From NCBI GenBank assembly GCA_034509735.1, contig JACGWO010000005.1, positions 10,495,692 through 10,559,691 on the forward strand: a stretch of DNA of 64,000 nt, given 5' to 3'. Every line of letters begins with the position of its first letter. The stretch's first letter is position 1. The notes below the pieces were generated by a model. That model was not told the origin of the DNA and searched no databases. It was given only the letters and a program-made list of their open reading frames with translations. Position numbers and translations under genes: made by a program. This DNA is from Sesamum alatum. Taxonomy: Eukaryota > Streptophyta > Magnoliopsida > Lamiales > Pedaliaceae. This document shows positions 1 to 11,859 of the stretch, piece by piece.

Positions 1-1976
1 GAGTTGGGTCTGAAATGTTCGAAGTCGAGGACCTCGAGACAGGGCATCGAGAGTCCTATTGAGACTTACGTCAAGAGTCGTGTTCATTGGATGAGTGTCG
101 TGTTTCATCGGCGACAGGCGTGGGACGCCTACACGATCTTGATGGGTTGGTCGACTGGGGTCGAACCGACTGGACTGACTCGCGGGGATCATCATATGGA
201 AGCCTTGGAGGCTTGGTCGGTATGATTGGTTTTCCCCGGTTCCGATAGTACGGGAGTAATCCTCAGACTTGAGGAATCATGGCAGTCGCGTGCACAGGAC
301 GGTTGTATCTTGGATCTGGCGAGAGGTAATCATTCTGTAAGATGATTATCATAAGCCTTGTCCAATGCAGTCGGAATGTGTAGCGAGGACGGTGGATTCC
401 AAGAAGAGGATCCGTCCCCTGTCAGTATGTGACAGAGGTATCTCGTATGCACTCGGAGACACGTTCATGCTGTTTGAAGCTGTGGCCACAGTGGTTGGTC
501 GAACAGGGAATGGTTTACCTGTGTCGACGCAATGAAGCATATGTGGTCTCGAGTATTAAGCATAGATGCCTAGTCAAGGATGGGAACCAACGCCCAATTT
601 CATACCCTAGACTAAGGCCGGGAGACGGTAGACGGAAGGATCATACCCGTACGGAATCGGCGCCTAAATGTTCACGCCAATTCACCTAGTCTCTAGTGCC
701 ATCGACCGTTGCTAGACGGCCACCCATGGTAACGGGCCCTTGTGGGACACGGGCCCAAGTCTAGCTGAGAGTGAACCTAAAGGGTCACACACAAATCACC
801 GAGGAGGTTGAGAGATTGACTTGGAGTCAATCTCGAAGGATAAAACAAGTAATTGGATTACTTAAGGGAAAGTCCATTGGATGGACGGGCCGATATTGTA
901 TCGGGCTTTTGTTTAATCGGTAAATTGGATTTTCGATTAAATATGGAAAGTTGAGACGTTGAGACGTTGGATCTTTTAATTGGATTAAAAGATCAACGGG
1001 AATAATTTAAATGGACATTAAATTGGATTTAATGTTGGATTCGTCGTAATTGGATTACGATAAAACCCGGTCAATTAAATTATACCCGAGAGGAGAAATA
1101 ATTCCTATTTTGGAATAGGAAGAAGTTGGACTTCTTCCCTTATTTAAACATGGCTGACATGCTCCCTTGGAGGAAGCAAAATCAGCCATGTTTCATGCTA
1201 GGTGGTATGTTGACTTATCTCTTTTGGAAAGAGACAAATCAACTCCAATCAAGCTCTTCCCTTTTGGTATGATTTGATCATACCATAAATTTTGGTAGGC
1301 TTGATTGAAGAATTGATGGTGATTTATTGGAATGAATCTAGACATCCTTGGATGAACCTAGACATATTCCAATAATCACATTAATTATGTATATATATTA
1401 GAATATACAACACCAAGCATAAGTGATTCATTATTCATCTTTTTCTAGGAAAAAGAGAAGACAAAAATCCCTCTCCTCTCTCTCAAAATTTCGTGCTCTC
1501 TCCCTCTCTCACACTTGTGTTCTTCACTTGATTTTGAATCAAGAAGAAGAACAAAGTAAGTTTAAGAGAACACTAATTCATAGTGTTCTTTTCTTAAACC
1601 GATTCCTTCTAAACCCGTTCTTTTCTAGCAAGAAGAACGTGTGTTTCTTCCGGTGTAGTGTGGATCACCTTTGGAGCATCCATACGTTTGGATTTTGTGA
1701 GCATTCCGGAGAAGGAACAACGCAAGTAGCCGGGAGCATACGCTAAACAATTAAAGGTAATGGTTTATTACGCTTTGATTGATTTCATTTATATATCTAT
1801 GCCCTATGTGCTTAAATATATATTTTAATATTTACACATCCTACATCGAACGCCCGGTTGAGCACCCCAGGGTACACTCCTTGGGATTCGCGTATTTTGA
1901 ATTTGATTTAAATTTACGCACTTTTCTCGCTTTCTCGCTTCCGCTCGCGCTCCCGGACGGATCCGCTTGTCCTTCA
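1..1976 (+). mobile_element. Ty1/copia LTR, family B, cut by the window start
   Basis: Non-coding LTR sequence. It ends GGATCCGCTTGTCCTTCA at 1976; the same end occurs in reverse at 43739 and 53064. Its interior blocks recur in the LTRs at 6219-8418 (minus), 54246-55482 and 58744-59815. It sits inside another LTR (1977 on), because the sequence after 1976 resumes in the middle of family A. The rest of its element lies before the window. Short open frames inside are not genes. Confidence 0.8.
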
Positions 1977-3438
1977 AGTCGAGTCTCCTATGCACTCTGA
2001 GACAGTTTAAACTCTTTGAGTCTGTGGCCACAATGATTGGTAGAGTTAGGAATGGTTTCCTACATCGATCAATAGAGCAAACGTGTCTCGAGTTATTGAG
2101 CATAGTTGTCTAATCCAGGATGGGAATCGATGTCAAATTCCATGCCCTAAACTTAGACCGGGAGACGGATGATGGAAGGACCATATTCGTATGGAATTTG
2201 GGAGCCTAAATGTTCACGCCAACATTCACCTAGTCTCTAGTGCCATGGACCGTTACTGCACAAGCCCAAGTCTAGTTGAGGGTGAACCTAATGTGTCACA
2301 CACAAATCACTATGGATTTGGTGGAATTAATTTGGAATTGATCTTAGAAGAAGTGAATTAATTTAATTGGATTAAATTAATTCAAGAGAAAATAAATGAT
2401 TGGATCATTTATTGAGAAATCCATTTGATGGGTGGTCCAAGAATTGATTAAATAGATTAGTTAATTTTGGACTAAGAATCCTTAAATTAATTTGATTAAT
2501 TTATTGGATTTTGGCTAGAATAATTGATTGAATTAATTATTTATAATTTGGACTTATGTTGATTTAATTGGATTAAATATATTATTGGGCTTCAATTGGA
2601 TTTAAATTAATTAGATTGACTAATACCCAATGGGTTCATGTTTGGACTTTATTTAATTAGATTAGACACAAGTGCAAAACATAAAATCCAAGTCCACATT
2701 ATATGAAACTTGAAGCAAATTAAGGAGGAGTTTCAACTCTCCACATAAGGACATGAGTGGCCGGCCATCTAGGTCTTTTGTGGGTGGTTTTCTCTTGTAA
2801 TCATGTGTAGTGGTTGTGCTAGCAGTGTGTGTATGTGGAAATTACCTTGGAGGTTAATTGTGGAGGTTGAATTTTGAATTCTACTTTCAATATACACAAA
2901 ACTACTTCTACATATTATTATTGCACACTTGCTTCAAAATTTGCTAGATATTTTAAACCAAAAACACCTCTGAAAATTCTCCTCAAGTGTTCATTTCTTT
3001 TGGAAAAAAAGAACTTAAAACATTCTAAAGATCACTAATTGATAGTTTTGCTTTGGAATAGTTTTCTTCTTCTATTCACTATATTTTATCTAGCAATAGA
3101 GTATAGATTTTATCCTTTGTGTGGTGTGGATGACATCGGAGGAGTTCTACGTTGAGCTGTCAAGTGGATGAACAAAGGAAGAAAAACAAAAGGAACAACA
3201 CACGAACCCGTTCTACGTATTGTGATCAAAGGTTGGTTTCCTTTACACTTTCATGTATCTTTGTTCATATCCTTCTAGCCACATGTCCAGCATCTGTTCC
3301 TTCATTATTTATGCTTTGACAAACACCAAATGTCGGGGAACTTCAAAGGGAACACCCCTTTGAATCCGATTTAAATTACGCCTTAAATTTTATTTTTTAC
3401 GCTTCCGTTGCGTTCCCGAGCCGTACCCGATTCTTTCA
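1977..3438 (+). mobile_element. Ty1/copia LTR, family A, 3' two-thirds
   Basis: Matches the 3' part of the full LTR at 6219-8418 (minus), including the stretch with the conserved 'tgtgtgacaca' and 'tttatgctttgacaaacacc' blocks. It ends in TTCTTTCA at 3438, where an LTR terminus is expected. No primer-binding site follows, so this is a 3' LTR or a solo copy. Its 5' part was displaced by the family B insertion ending at 1976. Confidence 0.75.
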
Positions 3439-3440
3439 AC

Positions 3441-3849
3441 ACAACGATCAACCCTTGTCTAGGATTGACCGTGAGTTTGGTGAATCTTAGTAACCAATCT
3501 CGGTGTTTGATTAAACAAAAGTGAAATTAGGTTTCGTACGAGCGGATACATGACTTATACTCCACACAATCGTAGAAAATACATAGTGTTTTCAGTTTTT
3601 ATCATTAAGGGCTACATGACTCAATTATAAACAAGACTCAAATCTTGGGCCGAATATATATTCTTTCTTGTAAAATTTCAACTTAATACTTATAACAAGA
3701 ACTAAAAGTGGAAAGAAGAGATTAAGATACCTTTTTCTAAAGAAAAGACGAATAAATTATGAAATGTTGCGTGAAAAATATTATAGGCAAAATGTAGAAG
3801 CGTTTCCAAGTAACTTAGCCTTCTAGAACCACATGCATTCCCAAATACT
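3441..3849 (+). repeat. First copy of a duplicated unique sequence (blocks R1 and R2)
   Basis: Block R1 (about 3441-3555) recurs at about 4866-4979 and block R2 (about 3562-3840) recurs at about 4393-4672, both in direct orientation. I judge similarity at over 80 percent by eye. Here the order is R1-R2; in the second copy R2 comes before R1. No coding potential was recognised. Confidence 0.6.
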
Positions 3850-4340
3850 CTTTTTTTTTTTTTTTTTTCTTTTTTTTAGGTAAAGATAAATTGCATTAAA
3901 ATGAAAAAGAATAGTACAACAGACTTAGGCATTAGGCCTAAAGTCTGATACAACAAATCAACCACAAACCAAGCAACCCAAGCAAACTAAGAAAAGTACT
4001 ACAGACCCCATGGAATGCGTTATAGTCTACACAAAATCGAAGTCTATAGACTAAGACACAACTCATCACTTAGATACGGGATTAGATCTTATCAAGAAGT
4101 AGTTGAGCCACCACATTCGCATCCATAGAGTGTTCTGAATCCATTGCATTCCCGCCAAAGGTGATAGACAATTGAAGAAAGCATTGCTCGATACACTGCA
4201 TTCACAAGATGTTTTCCTCACAATTAATCCCCTGCAACTTAATGCTTACCCTAATAAAATCGTAAGTATATGAAATATTTAAAGTTACTTTTAACCATAA
4301 ACCAAGATACATTCGCAAATTCATCAACTAACAGTAAATT
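3850..4340 (-). mobile_element. 5'-truncated LINE tail (probable)
   Basis: A long T run (3850-3879) is followed by sequence resembling the 3' end of plant L1-type LINEs read in reverse ('gataaattgcattaaaatg', 'ggcctaaagtctgatacaac'). It lies between the two copies of the R1/R2 duplication. No reverse transcriptase frame remains. The left limit of the poly(T) is clear; the right limit is approximate and no convincing target duplication was found. Confidence 0.5.
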
Positions 4341-4379
4341 AGATCTAAATACCAATTTGCGTCATTGACTAATTTGTGT

Positions 4380-4979
4380 TTTTGGTCCAAGACTTTACCC
4401 AATCGTAGGAAATATTTAGTGTTTTCATTCTTTATCATTGACTGATACATTACTCAATTATAAGCAAGACTTAAATTTTGCACTGAAATCTATATTATTT
4501 CTTGTAATAAATTATAATTGATTTGAACAACAAGAACTAGAAGCGGAAAGAAGAATAAGCCACCTTCTTCTAAAGAAATGACGACTGAATTATGGAATGT
4601 TGCGAGAAAATTATTCTCGGTAAAATGAAGAAGCATTGCCACGTTAGGTTGCAATCTAGAGCCACATACATGGTCGAATCTTTTTTGTTTATTGTCATAA
4701 TCGCATAGGCTTTAATAATCAAGGTTAAAGCCACAGTTGGATTCGACGACTAGGACTCTAGCTTCTTCGACACACAATGCATTTTGATTGCATCTAGTAT
4801 ACTTTTTGGAGCCAGCGTCTCGACTTAGAACATTCGCAACAGGGAACTCCTTTAAACTACTTTACACCACGATTCACTTTTGTCTTGCACTGACCACGAG
4901 CTTGGTGAATCTTAGTAGGCAATCTCGGGGTTTGATTAAACAAAAGTGAAATTAGGTTTCGTACAAGTGGATGCATGAC
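4380..4979 (+). repeat. Second copy of the duplicated sequence (R2 then R1)
   Basis: R2' is at about 4393-4672 and R1' at about 4866-4979. The roughly 190 bases between them have no match in the first copy. R1' stops abruptly at 4979 against copia leader sequence. See the entry at 3441-3849. Confidence 0.6.
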
Positions 4980-6204
4980 TAAAAACGATAGAAGGAATAA
5001 AAAATAAAGACGCATGCAGACCTCACCCAACATAATATAAACCATACATAGGTCAATGAACATTTTGATCATCCATATTGTTTATCCAATAAACAATAAT
5101 TACACAATTACATAAAATATAAACATGCCAAGCATATAAATACATCCCATGCATTTATAAATAGATATTCAATATCTAAAACCATAAACAAAATTAAAAG
5201 GGTAATTTACATCTACCTCCCCTGAGGTTTGGCATAATTACAAATACCCCCCCCTACTGTCTGAGAAATTACAAATACCCCCCTAAGGTTTGTAACCGTA
5301 TAACAAATAACCCATTACCATCCATTTTTATGGGTAAACTGATGAAAATGCCCTTATGCACTGAATTATTTTTTATTTAATCTTAAATTTTTTTTGGACT
5401 ACAATGCGTAGAGAAAGGTTTCTTAAGTTTTTTACACAGAGGAGGAATAATGCAATTTGCCTCGAGTGATTTTTCTACAGTTTTAATAAAAAAATTCAAG
5501 GGCAAAATGGTTAATTTTTGGCCTTTGGTTGAAAATTACAAACCTCAGGGGGTATTTGTAATTTTTCAAACAACAAGGGGGTATTTATAATTATGTCAAA
5601 CCTCAGGGGAGGTAGATGTAATTTACCCTAATTAAAATGTAGAAAATACCATATTAATAATGCCATTAAAAATATGGATATCAACTATACATCCAATGTA
5701 CAAACCATTTTTTTTCTGTTTGGAAACCATTTTGAAAATAATCTAAGGCATAAAAATAATTTTAGAAAAATCCAATTTAACTAAAGATTAAAATATGCCA
5801 AAATTAATAATTTCATAAAACTAGCAGAAATCAGAAAAATTTAATTTTCTGAAAAAACGACACAAAACAGTGCTGCCGGCTGGCTGTCCCAGACGGTCGT
5901 CCGCGCGCACACGCCCAGCAACGCGCATGGTGGACGCCCGCACGCCTGCTGCCGCTCCTGGGTGGCTGACACCGTTTTTCACCATTTTTTTTTTTAAATT
6001 TCTGTTATAAAACTGAAATATAAACATGAATTTATAGAAAATCCAATTCTAAAAAATGCATAGATATCCATAATTTTAAAAGCTAAATTAACACATATTA
6101 TCATGCTTTAAAGCTATAAATTATGCTTTCCAAAAGCAATGTAATACGTTCTTCATACTTAACACATAATAAAATGTTAATCCTATAGCCACAACACCGC
6201 ATCG
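4980..6204 (-). mobile_element. Untranslated leader of the family A copia element
   Basis: This follows the primer-binding site of the LTR at 6219-8418 on the minus strand. It resembles the leader of copia C1 near 49560-49910, including a GC-rich patch (about 5870-5970) with cgcgcgcac-type runs after 'gaaaaaacgacacaaaacag'. It is interrupted by a MITE at 5199-5629. No gag or pol remains: the element is cut off at about 4980. Confidence 0.6.
5199..5629. mobile_element. Palindromic MITE, first copy
   Basis: The two ends are long inverted repeats: AGGGTAATTTACATCTACC at the left and its near-exact complement at the right, extending about 100 bp inward with blocks such as 'acaaatacccccc'. It is flanked by AATTAAA on both sides (5192-5198 and 5630-5636), a probable target-site duplication. 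It has no coding capacity. A diverged relative is at 35210-35649. Confidence 0.8.
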
Positions 6205-6217
6205 GGCTCTGCTACCA
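6205..6217 (-). other. Primer-binding site of the family A copia element
   Basis: On the minus strand, TGGTAGCAGAGCC lies one base after the LTR terminus CA. Plant copia elements usually carry TGGTATCAGAGC, complementary to the 3' end of initiator tRNA-Met; here one base differs (T to G). This fixes the LTR to its right (6219-8418) as a 5' LTR on the minus strand. Confidence 0.8.
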
Positions 6218-6218
6218 T

Positions 6219-8418
6219 TGATAGAAATGGGTATGGCCCGGGAAGGTAATGGAAGCGTAAAATACGTAAATTAAGGCATAATTTTAAATGAGTTCGAAGG
6301 GGTGTTCCCTTTAAAGTTCTCGGGCGTTCGGTGTATGTCAAAGCATAAATAAAATAGGAGAAGAATGCTGGGCATGTGGCTAAAAGGATATGAACTAAAG
6401 ATACATGAAGATGTAAAGAAAACAAACCTTTGATCATAACTCGTAGTACCGGTACGTGCGTTGTTCCCTTTCCCGTTTCTCCTTCCGTTCACTTGAAGAT
6501 CCAAATTAGAATCCCTCTAATTTGTCCACACCACACTTTGGAAGAGTATATCCTCTAATCTATTGCTAGATAGAAGTAGAGAAAAGAAGAGGCAAACAAC
6601 TCCAAATGAACACTATTGATTAGTGCTTCTGGAATATTTTTAGTTCAAACCTTCCGAAAGGTATGAACACAAAAAGGAGAGTTATTTCAGAGATTTTTGG
6701 AGAGTTTTTGCTGAAAAAAAAAAAACGTGCAAGACCATGTCATACAAGTTATGTGAATGGTTTTGTGTATGTAGAATTGTTGAATTCAAAATTCAACTTC
6801 TATTGTTAACTTCCAAAGCAACCTACATACACACACCACTATCTACATAACCATGAACCATTATAGCAAATAAACCACCCATAAAATAAAATAATGGCTG
6901 GTCACATATGCCTTACATGTGGAGGATTTTAATTCCTCCTTCACTTGCTATAAATTGCATTTTTCCATGGACTAGGACTATTAGTCTTGAACTTTTATTT
7001 AATCTAATTAAATTAAGTCCAAACAAAGTCCATTGGGCATTAATTAATCCAATTAATATCAATCCAATTGAAGCCCACAAGTTTATTTAATCCAATTAGA
7101 TAAACATAAGTCCAAACTCTAATTAATTGATCCAATCAATTAATTAAGCCAAACCCGATAAATTAATCCAATTAATTTATAGGCTCTAAGTCCAAAAATT
7201 AACTAATCCAATTAATTAATTCTTGGACCATCCATCAAATGGATTTCCCGATAAATGATCCAATAATTTATTATTCTCCTTGAATTAATTTAATCCAATT
7301 GAATTAATTCGCTTCTTGTAGAATTAATTCCAAATTAATTCTACCAATTCCATAGTGATTTGTGTGTGACTCTTTAAGTTCACCCTCAGCTAGACTTGGG
7401 CTTGTGTTCAACACAATTGGTCAATCAAATCCAATTTAATTAACTGCTTTTAAATTAACCATTAATCGAAAAACGCCCGTCACCATGTGTGGCCATCTAG
7501 CAACGGTCCATGGCACTAGAGACTAGGTGAATGTTGGCGTGAACATTTAGGCTTCTGAGTACCATACTAGTACGGTCCTTCCATTATCCGTCTCCCGATC
7601 TAATTCTAGGGCATCGAATTGGGTGTCGGTTCCCATCCTGAACTAGACAACTATGCTCAACTCGAGACATATTTGCTCTATTGATCGACGTAAGAAATCA
7701 TTCTCTACTCGACCAATCACTGTGGCCACAGAGTTAAAGAGTTTAAATTGTCTCAGCGCATAGTAGACTCCACTGTCATATACTGACAGGTGACGGATCC
7801 TATCTTGGAATCCACCATCCTCAATACGTACTCCAACTGCACTGGACAAGGCTTATAATGAATGTATACCAGATACGGACATTCCTTGCCAGATCCTAGA
7901 TACAGGCATCATATGCATGTGACTGCCATGATTCCTTAAGTCCAAGGACTAATCTCGTACTATCGGAGCCGGAAATTCCAGTCATACCGACCTAGCCTCC
8001 AAAGCTTCCATATGATGATTCCTGCGAGTCAGCTCAGTTAGCTGACACCCTTGTCAACTAACCCAATAATATTTCATAGACGTCCAACGTCTATCGCTGA
8101 TGAAACACGACACCTATCCAATGAATGCAATCCTTAGTGCAAGTCTCTACAGGATCCTCGATGCCTTGTCTCGAGATCCTCGACTTGGAACATTTCAGAC
8201 CAACCCTCAGAAGTTGGTTTCGTAGCTTCCATCCAATGCGCATAGGCATTTGTTGTGACGTTAAAATGCGTTTAGCGTAATCAATAAGCACAACAAACAC
8301 ATAGTGCCATGGATGAATACTTACTATATTCATCAAGTCAATATTACTTTAATAAAAATTGCTAAATAGTACCCAAAACCGCTAATTCAATTGGCTTTTC
8401 TGGTCACCTATTCTAACA
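6219..8418 (-). mobile_element. Full-length 5' LTR of copia family A (2.2 kb)
   Basis: On the minus strand it starts TGTTAGAATAGGTGACC and ends TTTCTATCA, with canonical TG...CA termini, and is followed by the primer-binding site. Copies or pieces are at 1977-3438, 21129-21330 and, more distantly, 58744-59815. It is inserted into gypsy element G1, whose pol resumes at about 8430. All open frames inside it are short and differ between copies, so none is a gene. Confidence 0.85.
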
Positions 8419-8433
8419 CTAACCATTGAGTTG

Positions 8434-9560
8434 TGCCTAGAAAAAACCTGGCAAACTACCCGGATAGGCTCCTAATTGCCAGGACCCCTCAAGGAGGACC
8501 TGATCCAATGCCTCCAACCTAACATGGACATATTCGCCTGACCCCTTCAGGACTTGGAAGGGACAAGCCCCGAAGTCATAATGAATCACCTCAACATCGA
8601 TCCTTCTATAAGGCCGGTGAAACAAAAGAAGAGACACTTCGCCCCGAAGGAAGACAAGATTATCCAGGCTGAAATAGAATTATGGAGGCCGACCATATAC
8701 GGAAAATCCAGTTCCCAGAGTGGCTCTTCAAACTACCCAGACCTGGGGGAAAGTGGAGGATGTGCATAGATTTTCGGGATCTCAACAAGGCCTGCACAAA
8801 AGATATTTATCCACTTCCTTGCATCGACTAATTGGTAGACTCTACTTCCGGATCGGAACTTTTAAGTATGATGGATGCCTCGCAAGGATACCATCAAATC
8901 ATGCTGGCCCCAGAGGACCATAAGAGGTCAACTTCATTACTTCCGCAGGGACCTTCTCCTACGTTGTCATGCCTTTTGGCCTAAAAAAATGTAGGGGCTA
9001 CGTACTAACACTTGGTAGATAACATATTCCGCCCCGCTAGGGAAGAACATGGAAGTGTATGTAGCTGACATGCTCGTCAAGAGTAAGAAGGCAAATGATC
9101 ACATCATAGACTTAGAAGAAACATTTTCCGTCCTTCGAAAGTATTGCTTGAAATTGAACCCCTCCAAATGTGCCTTTGGCATAGGGGGGGACGCTGTTTG
9201 GGTTTTATGGTGACCGAGAGGGGAACTGAGGCTAATCCCCTCAAACTTAAAGTAGTCTTAGATATGAAGGCTCCCACCAATGTTAACGAGGTACAACTTC
9301 TCACCAGGAGGATCGCCGCACTTAGTCGGTTCATGGCCAAATCGGTCGAAAAAAGCTTGCCTTTCTTGAAGGTACTACAGAAGGCTAAGAAATTCGAGTG
9401 GGGCGAAGAGTGCCACAAAGCCTTTGAAGAACTTAAGCAATATCTGGCTGGCCTCCCCCTGTTGGTCAAACCCTCGCTAGGGGACACGCTATACGTCTAC
9501 CTCGTAGCCACACCGCAGGCGGTAAGCTCAGTCCTCCTTCGGAAGGAAAATGGGTAGCAG
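8434..9560 (+). pseudogene. G1 reverse transcriptase, dead
   Basis: Several frames together give a Ty3/gypsy RT. The entry motif PVKQKKRHFAPKEDKIIQAE is at about 8608-8673, followed by KWRMCIDFRDLNKAC, MDASQGYHQIML and, at about 9053-9082, NMEVYVADMLVKSKK. The catalytic YxDD box reads YVAD, so one of the two metal-binding aspartates is gone; G3 has YMDD there. The connection region (9220-9557) includes [20 protein letters not shown]. Frameshifts lie near 8690, 8935 and 9185 and a stop at 9556. It cannot make active enzyme. Confidence 0.85.
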
Positions 9561-9830
9561 ATCTCCATCTACTACGTCAACAAATTCCTCAACGGAGCAG
9601 AAGGTCAATACAACCTCATTCAGAAGATAGCCTTCGCCCTGGTGATAACCGCCCGAAGATTGCGCCCCTATTTTCTGTCTTATCTAATAGGGGTTTGTAC
9701 CAATCACCTCCTCAAATAGGTTCTCGAAAAGCCGAACACATCAAGCTAACTGATCAAATGGGCCATCGAGCTCAGCGAGTATGATATTTCGTATCTCCCT
9801 AGAACAACCATCAAGGCTCAGGCGTTGGCT
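9560..9830 (+). pseudogene. G1 RNase H (RT-linked domain), degraded
   Basis: Continues the pol frame after a stop at 9556 (…ISIYYVNKFLNGAEGQYN…). Typical gypsy RNase H blocks follow: IAFALVITARRLRPYF, then SSYDI-like text near 9775 and TTIKAQALADFVSK at about 9809. In-frame stops are at about 9718 and 9748. It joins directly to the second RNase H. Confidence 0.65.
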
Positions 9831-10326
9831 GATTTTGTCTCCAAATGTACATCTCCTCCCCCTAACAAGGGGACCTGGCTACTGCATGTGGATGGATCCT
9901 CCACAGCCCAGGAGAGTAGTGAGGGGGTGGTTGTTACCTCTCCTGAAGGAGTAGATATGGAATTTTCAATCACGTTCGGGTTCAAGGCCTCTAACAACGA
10001 GGCAGAATATGAAGCCATAGCTTTAGGTATGAGAATGGCCTGTGAGGCCGGGGCTCGGCATCTAGTAGCCTACTCCGACTCCAAACTCATTGTTAAACAA
10101 ACGGATGGAGTCTACGAGGCCAAGTAGGAAAACATGAAGCAATATCTCCAAAGGATAGAGGAAAAGAAGGAAAAGTTTGACGCCTTCCAGCTCGTTCGAG
10201 TCCCTGGGGAGGAAAACAACAAAGCCGATTATTTGTCAAAATTAGCCAGCACCATGGACGATTGCCGAACTCGGCGAATAACAATACATCACTTGTCGAG
10301 GCCTGGTTCCCCCCTGGAGGTACAAG
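9831..10326 (+). pseudogene. G1 archaeal-type RNase H, catalytic residues kept
   Basis: A second RNase H downstream of the RT-linked one, as is typical of Tat-lineage plant gypsy elements. It starts GTWLLHVDGSS (first Asp), continues FKASNNEAEYEAIALGMRMA (Glu) and AYSDSKLIVKQTDG (second Asp), and ends PGEENNKADYLSKLAS (third Asp in KADYL). All the acidic residues I can place are present, unlike G3. One stop at 10125 splits the frame. After about 10326 the homology to G3 stops because of an insertion. Confidence 0.8.
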
Positions 10327-10329
10327 TTG

Positions 10330-11155
10330 TGCTTCCTAGGGGGACTGGAGACAGCCCGTCCTTAAGTCAAAGTAGTGGTTGCGCCGCTTTAAGGCACTCT
10401 TCGACGGTCCCCGTACGCCCGGCGGGCGTTACGCGCGCACACCGAGTAGTCCAGCAGGAAAACTCGTGACCCCCTAACTATATGCCTCTATGCGTGCCCT
10501 CTTGTTTTCGATTTTAGCACTACCATAAACTCCTATAAGGACAAGACGACTATGATTTCTAGATAAGAGGTATGAATGTTGAATTTAGTTCAATCCAAGA
10601 ACCGCTTGTGGTAGAGCGAATTAAAGTACTAGCGATAAATTTCCTGTGAGTATCATTCGCGTGCGCGTAACACCATCGCTTCATTTATCGTTCCTGCCTG
10701 CCAACTAGGTAGTCAGTCACTTATTTTGCTTTAGCAACATTTTAAACAAGAAGTAGTCGTGCCATCCGCTGACTTACCGTCACGCTACGCACTCTACAAG
10801 CTCTACGTGCTTAGCTCCCCCACTCCTGCCCTCCGACTAGGAGGTTAGTCGCTCTTCCGTCTCTCTTTAGTTGGGCGAGGATGTCCGTTCTCGAAGTTTC
10901 CGGTTTTCTACTCCTCTCCCGATACTATGGACAGTGGTAACCATCTTGTCGATACAAGGATTCAGGATATTCCGCTATATTACCCTTTGCGCTTTTCGTG
11001 CCCTTTGATTCTGCGCCTTTTTTTTGTTAGGAGCCTTCAGAAAGATAAAATCATAGAAAATAGTTGTTCTTAAAGGTAGTTGCCTTGAGGTACCTTTAAT
11101 CAAGCTGATTGGTTGAAGGAAGTCCGCCCCCCCACCCCCACCCCCACCCCCCGGT
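10330..11155. other. Foreign insertion in G1 pol, possibly organellar DNA
   Basis: G3 has only about 100 bases between its second RNase H and the integrase; G1 has about 830 with no match to anything else in the window. Composition is more balanced than the surroundings. It holds odd short repeats ('actaggtagtcagtcac', 'gactaggaggttagtcgctc') and a C-rich end (11127-11152). No terminal inverted repeats or target duplication could be settled. The texture resembles plant mitochondrial intergenic DNA, but this is an impression only. No gene was recognised. Confidence 0.45.
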
Positions 11156-11850
11156 CGATGGGAGGCTGCTCGTTTAAAGAAGCAAGTTGTACGGTTCCTC
11201 CTAATAGGAGACACCCTTTACAAGAAGTCTTTCACACATCCCTTCCTGAGATGCCTGGCAGAAATAGAAAGGATACACGTCCTCAAAGAAATCCATAGGG
11301 GATGTTGTGGATCCCACATAGGAGTACTGGCCCTGGCCAACACAGCCTTAAGAGCTAGATACTTCTGGCCTATGATGAAGCAAGACGCCAAGGCATTAGT
11401 TAGACAATGTGAGAGGTGCCAAAAGCACACATCCCTAATACATCAGCCAGTCGAACCATTGGTTACATTACAGGCCCCGTGTCCTTTTGCCTAATGGGGG
11501 ATGGATGTTGTGGGGTCGTTTCCCATGGCTCCTGGTCAACAAAATTTTTTACTTGTAGCTATAGACTACTTCACGAAATAGGTAGAGGTTGAGCCTCTCT
11601 CCCGCATTACTGATGGAGAAGTCATGAAGTTCCTGTGGAAAAACATCATATGTCGCTTTGGGCTCCCCCGTGAAATCATCTCGAACTACGAATATCAATT
11701 TCAAGGGAACAAGATACGAGATTGGTGCAAGGGGTTTCGGATCAAAGAGAGGTTCACATCTGTGGCACATCCTCAAGCTAATGGTCAAGTGGAGGTCATC
11801 AATCGCACCCTCCTACAAATTAGAAGATGGCGAATGATAACCTTTCCCTC
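11156..11850 (+). pseudogene. G1 integrase, dead
   Basis: Starts with AARLKKQVVRFLLIGDTLY, then the HHCC zinc finger (KEIHRGCCGSHIG … CERCQKH, about 11279-11430). The core has WGMDVVGSF (first Asp), then EIISNYEYQFQG near 11674-11709, where families have ISDNG: the second catalytic Asp is Asn. The Glu block ANGQVEVINRTL is kept (about 11777-11812). Stops interrupt the frame at about 11492 and 11578. The C-terminal part is missing; the sequence jumps to spacer DNA after about 11830. Confidence 0.8.
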
Positions 11851-11859
11851 GCCCATGGA

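Noticed and set aside
8434..11850. Reverse transcriptase, protease and integrase as a possible endogenous pararetrovirus
   Set aside because: Integrase follows the RNase H domains, LTRs with TG...CA ends and primer sites are present, and no movement or coat protein genes are seen. These are LTR retrotransposons.
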